From positions 62,001-126,000 of the forward strand of contig NZ_JABXWI010000010.1 of NCBI RefSeq assembly GCF_014930365.1: DNA of 64,000 bases, read 5' to 3'. Made by a program: the position numbers and the translations under genes. Positions 43,373 through 51,713 of the stretch are shown here, piece after piece (the stretch's first letter is position 1; each line of letters begins with the position of its first letter). The DNA is from Streptomyces caniscabiei. Lineage in GTDB: Bacteria; Actinomycetota; Actinomycetes; Streptomycetales; Streptomycetaceae. A model generated the notes under the pieces. That model was not told the origin of the DNA. It did not search any database and saw nothing but the letters and a program-made list of their open reading frames with translations.

Positions 43373-43996
43373 ATGGGAACCAAGACAGCTGACGAGACCG
43401 GGGCCGAGACGGGCGCCGAGGCCAGGAACGACGACGAGTCGGTGAAGGGCACCGACGTCACCAAGGAGGACGCGGCGCGCGAGGACGCCGCGACGGGGGC
43501 CGACGACTCGGTCGAGACCGAGGGCACCGACGCCTCCGACGAGGCCGGGGAAGCCGAGGCAGCAGACGAGGAGTTCCCGCCGGCCGCCGCGAAGGCGACG
43601 CCGGGCGTCGGCCAGGGGGCCGCCGGCATCGTGTCCGTGGTCCTGGGCCTCGTCTCCCTCACCGGAGGCTGGGTCGGCACCGTCGCCTCGGCGCGTGAGG
43701 AGATCACCGGACAGCTGGAGATGCAGGCCGCGACCAACGCGACCGTCGCCACCCAGCTCCAGGCCGTCTACGGCGACGCCTGGCAGGCCTCCGCCCTCTG
43801 GAGCGGCCTCTTCGCGCTGGTCGGCCTGATCGTCGGCGTCGCCGTGCTGGTGCGGCCCGCGTTCGGCGACCCCGACCAGGTCCAGGCGCCGTGGATCAAG
43901 TCGGTGGCCTGGGCCGGTGTCTCGGTCGGCTTCATCGGGCTGGTGCTGGCCGCCCTGAAGTACTCCGACATCCTGCTGGCACTGCCGAGCACCTGA
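43373..43996 (+). CDS. acidic-N-terminus membrane protein of unknown function
   Basis: 207 residues from ATG 43373; TACGGT ends 7 bases upstream without a real Shine-Dalgarno sequence, suggesting a leaderless mRNA. The first 80 residues are highly acidic and low-complexity (DDSVETEGTDASDEAGEAEA). Three hydrophobic helices follow (GAAGIVSVVLGLVSLTGGW, ALWSGLFALVGLIVGVAVLV, WAGVSVGFIGLVLAALKY). No family is recognised. Confidence 0.78.
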   Translation: MGTKTADETGAETGAEARNDDESVKGTDVTKEDAAREDAATGADDSVETEGTDASDEAGEAEAADEEFPPAAAKATPGVGQGAAGIVSVVLGLVSLTGGWVGTVASAREEITGQLEMQAATNATVATQLQAVYGDAWQASALWSGLFALVGLIVGVAVLVRPAFGDPDQVQAPWIKSVAWAGVSVGFIGLVLAALKYSDILLALPST

Positions 43997-44031
43997 CGCC
44001 CCCGCCCGACCGGGCGGACCCAGCGGCTTCT

Positions 44032-44083
44032 GAGGGGCCTTAGGCCCGTCGTAGGCATCCCTACGACGGGCCTAAGGCCCCTC
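44032..44083. terminator. 24-bp perfect hairpin
   Basis: Arms 44032-44055 and 44060-44083 are perfectly complementary with a 4-nt loop CATC, 35 bp after the acidic membrane-protein stop. It is the longest perfect short-loop stem in the window and a clear terminator even without a T-run. Confidence 0.9.
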
Positions 44084-44192
44084 GCCGCGTCCAAGATGCG
44101 GAACTCTCCCGATGTGGCGCACCCGCCTCGGAGACGAAGGTTGAGGCATCGCAGCAAGCGAGCCGAGACCGACTCTTCACGAGGGGTACGAG

Positions 44193-44408
44193 ATGTTCGA
44201 GTACGAGCTCCAGCAGATCCGTTCCGCCGAGCTGATCCGCGAGGCCGAGCAGTACCGCCAGGTGCGCGAGGCCCGCCGCGCCCGCCGCGCGGCCGCACAC
44301 GACTCCACGACCGCGGCGAGGTCCGCCTCGGGGGACGGGGAACAGGACCCGGAGGGAAGCGTGCCACACCGCCGCCCGCGCCGACTCCGCTTCCCGCGCG
44401 CCGCATGA
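44193..44408 (+). CDS. small basic protein upstream of a LAL regulator
   Basis: 71 residues. The ATG is preceded by CGAGGGG with about 6-nt spacing. The N-terminus is a charged helix (FEYELQQIRSAELIREAEQY) and the C-terminus is Arg-rich (RRPRRLRFPRAA). I recognise no domain. It ends 110 bp before the LuxR-type ATPase gene on the same strand and could be its small partner. Confidence 0.65.
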   Translation: MFEYELQQIRSAELIREAEQYRQVREARRARRAAAHDSTTAARSASGDGEQDPEGSVPHRRPRRLRFPRAA

Positions 44409-44518
44409 CGGGGAGGGCCGCCCGGGCCGGGACGGACGCCGCCCCCTGGGCGGACGATCGCCTCCCGGCCGCCCGGGGGCCGCGGATATTCGGTGCCCGA
44501 GTGGCCGAGGGCCGTGCG

Positions 44519-47500
44519 ATGCTCGGCGCTGTGGAGACCAGGTCCGTCAGTCCGGTGTTCGTGGGTCGTACCGACGAACTGAAGGTGTTGCGCGAGGCGT
44601 TGGCCCGCGCCGGGGGAGGCGCCGCGGCCGCGGCGGGGAACGGGGGAGACGGGGGCGGCGGCCCACAGGCACTGCTGCTCGGCGGTGAGGCCGGGGTCGG
44701 CAAGACCCGCCTGGTCGAGGAGTTCACCGGCGAGGCCGCGCGCGGGGGCGCGGTCGTCGCCCTCGGCGGCTGTGTCGAGATCGGTGCCGACGGCCTGCCC
44801 TACGCCCCCTTCTCCACCGCCCTGCGGGCGCTGCGCCGCCGGCTGCCCGACGAACTGGCCGCCGCGGCCACCGGACAGGAACAGGAACTGGCCCGGCTGC
44901 TGCCCGAGTTGGGCGAGACCCCACGCGCACGGCACGACGAGGAGGGCACCGCCCGCCTCTTCGAACTCACCGCCCGCCTGCTGGAACGCCTCGCCGCCGA
45001 CCGCACGATCGTCCTCGTCCTGGAGGACCTGCACTGGGCCGACGCCTCCACCCGCCACCTCCTCGCCTACCTCCTGCGCACCCTGCGCACCGGCCGCCTC
45101 GTCGTCCTCGCCACCTACCGCTCCGACGACATCCACCGCCGCCACCCGCTGCGCCCCCTCCTCGCCGAACTAGACCGCCTCCGCACGGTCCGCCGCATCG
45201 AACTGCCCCGCTTCACCCGCGCCGAGGTCGGCCACCAACTCGCCGGCATCCTCGCCACCGAACCCGACCCGGAGCGCGTGGACGAGATCTTCGACCGCTC
45301 CGACGGCAACGCCTTCTTCGTCGAGGAACTCGCCGTCGCCGCTGACGACGGCGGCTGCCCCGGCCTCACCGACTCCCTGCGCGACCTGCTCCTCGTCCGC
45401 GTCGAACGGCTCCCCGAGGACGCCCAGCGGATCGCCCGCCTCGTCGCCGAGGGCGGCTCCACCGTGGAGTACGCCCTGCTCGCCGCGGTCGCCGGGCTCC
45501 CCGAGGACGACCTCATCGAAGCCCTGCGGGCCGCCGTCGGCGCCAACATCCTGCTCGCCGCCCCCGGCGACGACGGCTACCGCTTCCGGCACTCCCTGGT
45601 CCGCGAGGCCGTCAGCGACGACCTGCTGCCCGGCGAACGCTCCCGCCTCAACCGCCGCTACGCCGAGGCCCTGGAGGCCGACCCGTCCCTCGTCCCCACC
45701 GACGGCCGCGCCACCCGCCTGGCCAGCTACTGGTACCACGCCCACGACGCCGCCAAGGCCCTGCCCGCCGTCCTCGACGCCTCCGCCGAGGCCCGCTCCC
45801 GGCACGCCCACGCCGAGCAACTCCGCCTCCTGGAACGGGCGATGGAGCTGTGGGACACCGCCCCCGAAGCCGTCCGCGCCGCCCTCCGCCCCGTCGACTA
45901 CACCGAGGTCTACCCTCCCTGCGGCTGCGACCCCGCCACCACCCCGCTGCGCTACCTCGACCTCATGGCCGAGGCCGCCGTCGCCGGACGGCTGTGCGGA
46001 GAGCGCGAGCGGGCCATGCGGATCACCCGCCGCGCACTGGACCTGCTCGCGGACGGGGGCGACCCGCTGCGCACCGCCTGGTTCTGGGTCCAGCGCTCCC
46101 TGCTCACCGAGGGTCTCGCCCGGGGCGACGGCTGGAAGGAACTCGCCACCGCCCAGGACCTCGTCCGCGGACTGCCGCCCTCCGAGGTCCACGCCGAAGT
46201 GCTCTCCCGGGTGGCCGGCTGGTCCATGCTCCACGCCCCCGGCCCCGACGCGCTCTCCGACGCCCAGCGCGCCGTCGACTACGCGCGCATGGTGGGCGCC
46301 GAGGACATCGAACTCAACGCCCGCCTCACCCTCGGCGGCCTGATGGTCGACGCCGGCGACGTCGACACGGGCATCGCGGTGATGGAGGAGGTCCGCCGCC
46401 GCGCCCTGGAACGCGGCCCCGCCGCCGTCGTGGGCCGCTCCTATGTGAACATCCCGTCCTGCCTGGAAGGCATCGGCCGTTCCCAGGAAGCCGTGCGCCT
46501 GCTGAAGGAGGGCATCGACATCACCCGGCGCCGGGGCCTGCTGGAGTCCGAGGCCTGGGTGTGGGGCAACCTCGCCGAGTCCCTGCTCTCCCTCGGCCGC
46601 TGGGACGAGGCCCTCGAAGCGGTGACCATGGCCCAGAGCGTCGCCTCCAGCCAGAAGCCCCGAGGCCTCAGCACGCTCATCCAGGCCTTCATCGCCCTCG
46701 CCCGCGGCGACGTCGCCGAGGCCGGTGGTCACCTGGCCGCCGCCCGCGGCCACTACGGCCACCACAACCCCATGCCGCAGAACGATCTGCCGCTCTCCTT
46801 CCTCGCCCTCGGCATCGCCGCCGCCGAGGACCGCCTCATGGACGCCCGCGCGGAACTGGCCCGCGTCCTCGACACCGGCTTCTCCGTCGGCACCCAGCGT
46901 TACGCCTGGCCCCTGCTCCTCACCGCCGCCACCGCCGAGGCCGACGCCCGCACCCTCCCGGCCGCCGGGCCCGGCCGTGCCGAGACCCTCGACCGGATCT
47001 TCACCGTGGCCAGGAAGCTCACCACCGGCTCACCGATCTGGCTCGCCCACGAACGCTGGGTCCGCGCCGAACTCCAGCGCGCCGAGGGCAGGACGGACCC
47101 CGACACCTGGTCCGACGTCGTCAACGCCTTCGAGCCGCTGGAACGGCCCTACGACCTCGCCCGCGTCCGGCACCGCCTCGCCGAGGCACTGCTGGCCGCC
47201 GGCACCGACGACGAGGCCCGGGACCGGGCGACGGAACTGCTGCGGCTGGCCGCCGCCGTCGCCGACCACCTCGGCGCCCACCCCCTCGCCGACGAGGTCG
47301 CCCTCCTCGCCCGCCGAGCCCGCCTCACCCTGAGCCGCGCACCCGGGCCGGCGCCCGCCGCCGACCCCGTGGCCGCGCTCGGCCTCACCGACCGGGAGGA
47401 CGACGTCCTGCGCCTGGTCGCCGCCGGCCGCACCAACCGTCAGATAGCCGAGGAACTCTTCATCTCCCCCAAGACGGCGAGCGTCCACGTCTCCAACATC

Positions 47501-47602
47501 CTCGCCAAGCTCGGCGTCTCCAGCCGGGGCGAGGCCGCGGCGGTGGCCCACCGGGTGGGCCTGGCGCCGACGGGGGCCGGAGAACGGCTGGCAGCGGGAT
47601 GA
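44519..47602 (+). CDS. large LuxR-type ATPase regulator (LAL family)
   Basis: 1027 residues from ATG 44519 (GAGGG about 6 nt upstream). N-terminal AAA ATPase: Walker A LLGGEAGVGKTRLVEE (about residue 58), Walker B IVLVLEDLHWADAS (about 164), then YRSDDIHRRHPLRPLL. A long TPR-like helical middle follows, and a LuxR helix-turn-helix lies at the end (LTDREDDVLRLVAAGRTNRQ, FISPKTASVHVSNILAKLGV). LAL regulators couple inducer and ATP binding to activation, often of secondary-metabolite or sugar genes. Target unknown; a small gene lies upstream and a sugar-dehydrogenase gene downstream. Confidence 0.92.
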   Translation: MLGAVETRSVSPVFVGRTDELKVLREALARAGGGAAAAAGNGGDGGGGPQALLLGGEAGVGKTRLVEEFTGEAARGGAVVALGGCVEIGADGLPYAPFSTALRALRRRLPDELAAAATGQEQELARLLPELGETPRARHDEEGTARLFELTARLLERLAADRTIVLVLEDLHWADASTRHLLAYLLRTLRTGRLVVLATYRSDDIHRRHPLRPLLAELDRLRTVRRIELPRFTRAEVGHQLAGILATEPDPERVDEIFDRSDGNAFFVEELAVAADDGGCPGLTDSLRDLLLVRVERLPEDAQRIARLVAEGGSTVEYALLAAVAGLPEDDLIEALRAAVGANILLAAPGDDGYRFRHSLVREAVSDDLLPGERSRLNRRYAEALEADPSLVPTDGRATRLASYWYHAHDAAKALPAVLDASAEARSRHAHAEQLRLLERAMELWDTAPEAVRAALRPVDYTEVYPPCGCDPATTPLRYLDLMAEAAVAGRLCGERERAMRITRRALDLLADGGDPLRTAWFWVQRSLLTEGLARGDGWKELATAQDLVRGLPPSEVHAEVLSRVAGWSMLHAPGPDALSDAQRAVDYARMVGAEDIELNARLTLGGLMVDAGDVDTGIAVMEEVRRRALERGPAAVVGRSYVNIPSCLEGIGRSQEAVRLLKEGIDITRRRGLLESEAWVWGNLAESLLSLGRWDEALEAVTMAQSVASSQKPRGLSTLIQAFIALARGDVAEAGGHLAAARGHYGHHNPMPQNDLPLSFLALGIAAAEDRLMDARAELARVLDTGFSVGTQRYAWPLLLTAATAEADARTLPAAGPGRAETLDRIFTVARKLTTGSPIWLAHERWVRAELQRAEGRTDPDTWSDVVNAFEPLERPYDLARVRHRLAEALLAAGTDDEARDRATELLRLAAAVADHLGAHPLADEVALLARRARLTLSRAPGPAPAADPVAALGLTDREDDVLRLVAAGRTNRQIAEELFISPKTASVHVSNILAKLGVSSRGEAAAVAHRVGLAPTGAGERLAAG

Positions 47603-47683
47603 TGGAAGGGAGGACCACCGAGGCTCCGCTGTTCGACAGGGACCGACCGCCCGCCGCCTCGTGGCCCTGGGGGAGGGAACACA

Positions 47684-47887
47684 GTGTTCAACGCCTTCGA
47701 GGAACTGTTCGCACCGGGCCGCAAGCACACCCGTGACGAGGAGAACCGGCTGGCACTGACCCGCGAGGACGTCGGGGACAACGATCCAGGACGCGGACCG
47801 ATAGACCTCGCGTCCGGGAAGGTCGTCATACGCCCGCCCGAGCCCGTGGAGAAGGAGGCAGAGCCGGCCACGGCGGCCGAGGAGTAG
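47684..47887 (+). CDS. small DUF6191-like protein
   Basis: 67 residues; GTG start preceded by GGGGGAGGGAA. The sequence FNAFEELFAPGRKHTRDEEN with LALTREDVGDNDPGRGPIDL is a small, soluble, acidic protein of the type named DUF6191 in streptomycetes. Function unknown. It is convergent with the sugar-dehydrogenase gene, with only 8 bp between stops. Confidence 0.75.
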   Translation: MFNAFEELFAPGRKHTRDEENRLALTREDVGDNDPGRGPIDLASGKVVIRPPEPVEKEAEPATAAEE

Positions 47888-47895
47888 GCGGAGGT

Positions 47896-49065
47896 CTACG
47901 TCACCTCCAGCTCGAGGATCTTGTCGTCGCCGTCCTCCGGGGAGCCCCGTCCGTCCGTCTCACTGGTCACCAGCCAGAGCTTGTCGCCGCCGGCGGAGAC
48001 CACCGTACGGAGTCGGCCGTAGTCGCCCTCCAGGAAGGCCTGGGGGTCGGCGGCGGTCTTCGTGCCGTCGAGGGGGACGCGCCACAGACGCTGGCCGCGC
48101 AGGCCCGCCATCCAGACCGAGCCCTCCGCTATGGCGATCCCGCTCGGGGAGGCCTCCTCCGTGCTCCACACGGCCACCGGGTCTACATAGCCGGACTCGC
48201 CGCCCTTGCCCTCCACCTCCGGCCAGCCGTAGTTCCCGCCGGGGCGGATGTGGTTCAGCTCATCCCAGGTGTTCTGGCCGAACTCCGAGGCCCACAGGCG
48301 CTGTTCGGGGTCCCAGGCGAGGCCCTGGACGTTGCGGTGGCCGTAGGAGTAGACGACGGAGTCGTCGAAGGGGTTGCCCGGGGCGGGCTGTCCCTCCGGG
48401 GTCATACGGAGGATCTTGCCGCCGAGGGAGTCCTTGTCCTGGGCCAGCGGCCCCTCGTACCGCTCGCCCGTGCTCGCGTACAACATCCGGTCGGGGCCGA
48501 AGGCGAGCCGGCCGCCGTTGTGGTTGGTGCCCTTGGGGATGCCCCGGAGGATGGTGTCGGGGGCGCCGAGCTGTTCGCCGGCCGGCTTCTCGGGGTCGTA
48601 CAGCATCCGCACGATGCGGTTGTCGGACTCCGAGGTGAAGTACGCGTAGATCATGTGGTCGGAGGCGTACTCCGGGGAGACGGCGATGCCCATGAGGCCG
48701 CCCTCGCCCGCCGGGGCGACGCCGGGGACCTCGCCGAGCTCGGTCCGTTCGCCGGTCTTCTCGTCGATGCTGCTGATCGTGGCCCCGTCACGGGAGGAGA
48801 CGAGGAGGCCGCCCTCGGGGAGGGGCGCGAGGCCCCAGGGAGTGTCGAGGCCCTCGGCGACGGTGCGGACCACCTTGACCGAGCCCTTCGCGGGAGGTGG
48901 CTCGTCCGTCGCCTTGCCCGGCGGGGACGAACCGGCACTGCTGCTGCTCGGGGGTGGGCTGCCGGCCGCGTCCGTCTTCTCTCCGTCGTCGGAGGAGCAG
49001 CCGGCCGTCACCAGGAGCACGGCGGCGGCCAACGCGGCCGTCACCACTCGACGTTGCACCATCAC
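47896..49065 (-). CDS. PQQ-dependent sugar dehydrogenase-like lipoprotein (GSDH/sorbosone family)
   Basis: 389 residues. Lipobox VTAGC after a hydrophobic signal (VTAALAAAVLLVTAGC), then a Ser/Pro linker and a six-bladed beta-propeller: GLDTPWGLAPLPEGGLLVSS, GEGGLMGIAVSPEYASDHM, GTNHNGGRLAFGPDRMLYAS, SYGHRNVQGLAWDP, FGQNTWDELNHIRPGGNYGW. These are the repeats of soluble aldose sugar dehydrogenases that use PQQ and calcium. The sugar is unknown. AAGGG lies 7 nt before the ATG. Confidence 0.9.
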   Translation of the reverse strand: MMVQRRVVTAALAAAVLLVTAGCSSDDGEKTDAAGSPPPSSSSAGSSPPGKATDEPPPAKGSVKVVRTVAEGLDTPWGLAPLPEGGLLVSSRDGATISSIDEKTGERTELGEVPGVAPAGEGGLMGIAVSPEYASDHMIYAYFTSESDNRIVRMLYDPEKPAGEQLGAPDTILRGIPKGTNHNGGRLAFGPDRMLYASTGERYEGPLAQDKDSLGGKILRMTPEGQPAPGNPFDDSVVYSYGHRNVQGLAWDPEQRLWASEFGQNTWDELNHIRPGGNYGWPEVEGKGGESGYVDPVAVWSTEEASPSGIAIAEGSVWMAGLRGQRLWRVPLDGTKTAADPQAFLEGDYGRLRTVVSAGGDKLWLVTSETDGRGSPEDGDDKILELEVT

Positions 49066-49130
49066 GATCCCTTCGGCGTGGAGCTTCTACTTGTCTTACA
49101 CCGCGAGTGCCCCACAAGTTCCGCCTCCGC

Positions 49131-49174
49131 CCGAACCAGCGGATCTTTCGCCCCGAACCAGCGGATCTTTCGCC
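49131..49174. repeat. 22-bp exact tandem duplication
   Basis: Two identical adjacent 22-bp units (49131-49152, 49153-49174), each containing AACCAGCGGATCTTTCGCC, in the gap between the sugar-dehydrogenase start and the aldo/keto reductase stop. No coding role is apparent. Confidence 0.95.
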
Positions 49175-49244
49175 GGTGCCGGCCCGCGCGGCGGGCCTCG
49201 GCCGGCCGCTCCCCGAGGCGTACGTCCCTCGGCGCCGCGTTCCC

Positions 49245-50243
49245 TCAGTCCCAGGATCCCCGCGCCGGCGGCAGGCCCGCCACCTCGGCCAGGTCCTGCG
49301 GCGTCAGGCGCAGCGCGTGGGCGGCCGCGTTCTCCGTCACCCACCGTGCCTGCTTCGTGCCCGGCACCGGGACCACGTGGGGGCCGAGGGACAGGATCCA
49401 GGCGAGGGCCACCTGGGCCGGGGTCACCGTCGCCCCGTGGCGGGCCGCGATCCGGCGCAGGCCGACGACGAGGGGTTGGTTGGCCGCCATCATCTCGGCG
49501 GTGAAGCGGGGGTGACGGGCCCGGAGGTCGTCCGGCTCGAAGCCCCCGCCGGGGGTCAGGGTGCCGGTGAGGAAACCGTTCCCCAGAGGCATGGCCGCGA
49601 GAAAGCCGATGCCGCGGGCCACGCACCAGGGGAGCAGGGCGTCCAGGGCCTCCCGCGACCAGACCGACAGCTCCGCCTGCACCGCGCTCACCGGGAAGAC
49701 CTGCTGGACGCGCCGGAGCTGGCGGAGCGTGGTGTCGTGGACCCCCGCCCCCGGCCGGCGGCCCGCCCGCGCGCCCACCGCGCACAGGCCCAACGCCCGC
49801 ACCTTCCCGGCCTGTACGAGTTCCGCCATCGCGCCCCACGTCTCCTCCACGGGGACCTCGGGGTCCGCGCGATGGAGCTGGTAGAGGTCGATGACATCGG
49901 TCTGGAGCCGGCGCAGCGAGGCGTCGCAGGCACGTTTCACATAGCCGGGGCGGCCGTTGGCCACGATGTGCTGTTCGCCCACCAGCAGGCCCACCTTGGT
50001 GGAGACGAACGCCTCCGCGCGACGCTCCTTCAGTACCCGGCCCACCAGCAGCTCATTGGTGAAGGGGCCGTACATGTCGGCCGTGTCCAGCAGCGTGGTG
50101 CCGAGGTCGAGGGCCCGGTGCACCGTCCGCATCGACTCGTCGCCCCGCTGCCGCGACCCGGTGTACGCCCAGCTCATCGGCATGCACCCGAGTCCTACGG
50201 CCCCCACCTCGAGCGTCGCCGCGCCGATCGTCCTGCGCTCCAC
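49245..50243 (-). CDS. aldo/keto reductase
   Basis: 332 residues from GTG 50243, preceded by GGGAGGG about 10 nt upstream; the longer frame to 50420 is rejected. The catalytic tetrad is visible: Asp and Tyr in LLDTADMYGPFTNE, Lys in FVSTKVGLLV, His in LYQLHRADPE. C-terminal NADPH-binding segment PVPGTKQARWVTEN. It resembles the AKR13-type perakine/pyridoxal reductases. Between residues about 170 and 190 an extra Gly/Arg-rich loop (CAVGARAGRRPGAGVHDTTL) is present. Confidence 0.92.
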   Translation of the reverse strand: MERRTIGAATLEVGAVGLGCMPMSWAYTGSRQRGDESMRTVHRALDLGTTLLDTADMYGPFTNELLVGRVLKERRAEAFVSTKVGLLVGEQHIVANGRPGYVKRACDASLRRLQTDVIDLYQLHRADPEVPVEETWGAMAELVQAGKVRALGLCAVGARAGRRPGAGVHDTTLRQLRRVQQVFPVSAVQAELSVWSREALDALLPWCVARGIGFLAAMPLGNGFLTGTLTPGGGFEPDDLRARHPRFTAEMMAANQPLVVGLRRIAARHGATVTPAQVALAWILSLGPHVVPVPGTKQARWVTENAAAHALRLTPQDLAEVAGLPPARGSWD

Positions 50244-50319
50244 CTGGTCGTGACCCTCCCTCTCCCGAACCCCCAACCTAACCTCTGCCGTAGCGGGTAC
50301 CTGACATAGCCTCCGGAGC

Positions 50320-51321
50320 ATGACTGCTGACGCGACCGCCCACCCGGCCCCGGACGTGACCGCCGACGTGTGGCTCTCGATCCCGCCGGACGAGATCGAA
50401 GGGCTCCCCAAGGGCCCCAACTACCTCTTCTGGGACGGGGGCGAGGACGGCACGCAGCCCTATCCGGGCGACCCCGCCGACTGCGTCCTCTACGTGGTCC
50501 CCTACATGAAGCGCCGGGGGGTGGCGGGCAACCCGCTGGCGGCCATGCGGAACCTGCGGGTCGTCCAGACGCTCACGGCAGGGGTCGACGACATCACGGC
50601 CCGGCTGTCCGTGGTCGCTCCCGGTGTCCAGCTGTGCAACGCCCGCGGAGTGCATGAGGCCAGCACGGCCGAACTCGCGCTGACCCTGACCCTCGCCTCG
50701 CTGCGCGGTGTCCCCGACTTCGTCCGGGCCCAGCAACAGGAGCGCTGGGAGGGCGACTTCCGCCCCGCGCTCGCCGACAGGACCGTGCTGATCGTCGGTT
50801 ACGGCGCGATCGGCGCGGCCATCGAGGACCGGCTCGTACCTTTCGAGGTGGCGCGGGTGGCGCGCGTCGCGCGCTCTGAGCGCACCACGGCGCGCGGACC
50901 GGTGCATTCGTTCACCGAACTGCCCTCCCTGCTGCCGCAGGCGGATGTCGTGATCCTGTCCACGCCTCTCACGGAACAGACGAAAGGCCTGGTCAACGCC
51001 GAGTTCCTGGCCCACATGAAGAACGGGGCCCTCCTGGTGAATGTTGCCCGCGGAGGCGTCGTCGACACCAAGGCACTGCTGGCGGAACTGGACAACGGCC
51101 GCATCACCGCGGCGCTGGACGTCACCGACCCCGAGCCGCTGCCGCCCGGCCACCCGCTCTGGCGCGCGCCCGGGGTCCTCATCAGCCCGCACGTCGGCGG
51201 CCCCACGTCGGCCTTCCTGCCGCGTGCGAAAAGGCTGTTGGTGGACCAGTTGGGGCGTTTCGTGAACCGGGAGCCATTGCGCAACGTGGTCCTTACGACA
51301 GGCGAGACGGACGACGCGTAA
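50320..51321 (+). CDS. D-isomer-specific 2-hydroxyacid dehydrogenase
   Basis: 333 residues. NAD-binding LIVGYGAIGAAIEDRL, substrate Arg in VNVARGGVVDTKAL, Glu in LDVTDPEPLP and catalytic His in ISPHVGGPTSAF are all present. It probably reduces a 2-keto acid; the substrate is unknown. The ATG follows TAGCCT by 7 bases, a leaderless arrangement, although CCGGAG is also adjacent. Divergent from the aldo/keto reductase with a 76-bp gap. Confidence 0.92.
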   Translation: MTADATAHPAPDVTADVWLSIPPDEIEGLPKGPNYLFWDGGEDGTQPYPGDPADCVLYVVPYMKRRGVAGNPLAAMRNLRVVQTLTAGVDDITARLSVVAPGVQLCNARGVHEASTAELALTLTLASLRGVPDFVRAQQQERWEGDFRPALADRTVLIVGYGAIGAAIEDRLVPFEVARVARVARSERTTARGPVHSFTELPSLLPQADVVILSTPLTEQTKGLVNAEFLAHMKNGALLVNVARGGVVDTKALLAELDNGRITAALDVTDPEPLPPGHPLWRAPGVLISPHVGGPTSAFLPRAKRLLVDQLGRFVNREPLRNVVLTTGETDDA

Positions 51322-51713
51322 TCCACTTCGGGCACCCTCCGCATTCCTTCGGAAGCGGAACGTGCTCGTGTTGCCGCAGGTGGTCACTGAGCGTAGAGGA
51401 ACTATGTCCCTGAGTGACGAGACTGGTGTATCGTCCCCGACAGGGGCTGCGCCGCGCACCGTTCGGCGCCGGGGACGGACTTGAGACAGCGAGGGGGGCG
51501 ACGGGCGATGCACGGCCTATGGACGAACGATCCGACGCGGCGGAGCCGCCGACGGCGGCCCTGGCGAGCTGCGACGCGGAGGCACCCGCACGGGAGCCAC
51601 GGCGGACGCGGCGGTCACGGTCAGTACCGCAGGCACAGCAGCCGCAGAAAACACACCCACCCGACGCGGCGGGACCGGCGGGACACGGGAGCGGTGCTCA
51701 CCGGGGAGACCCC

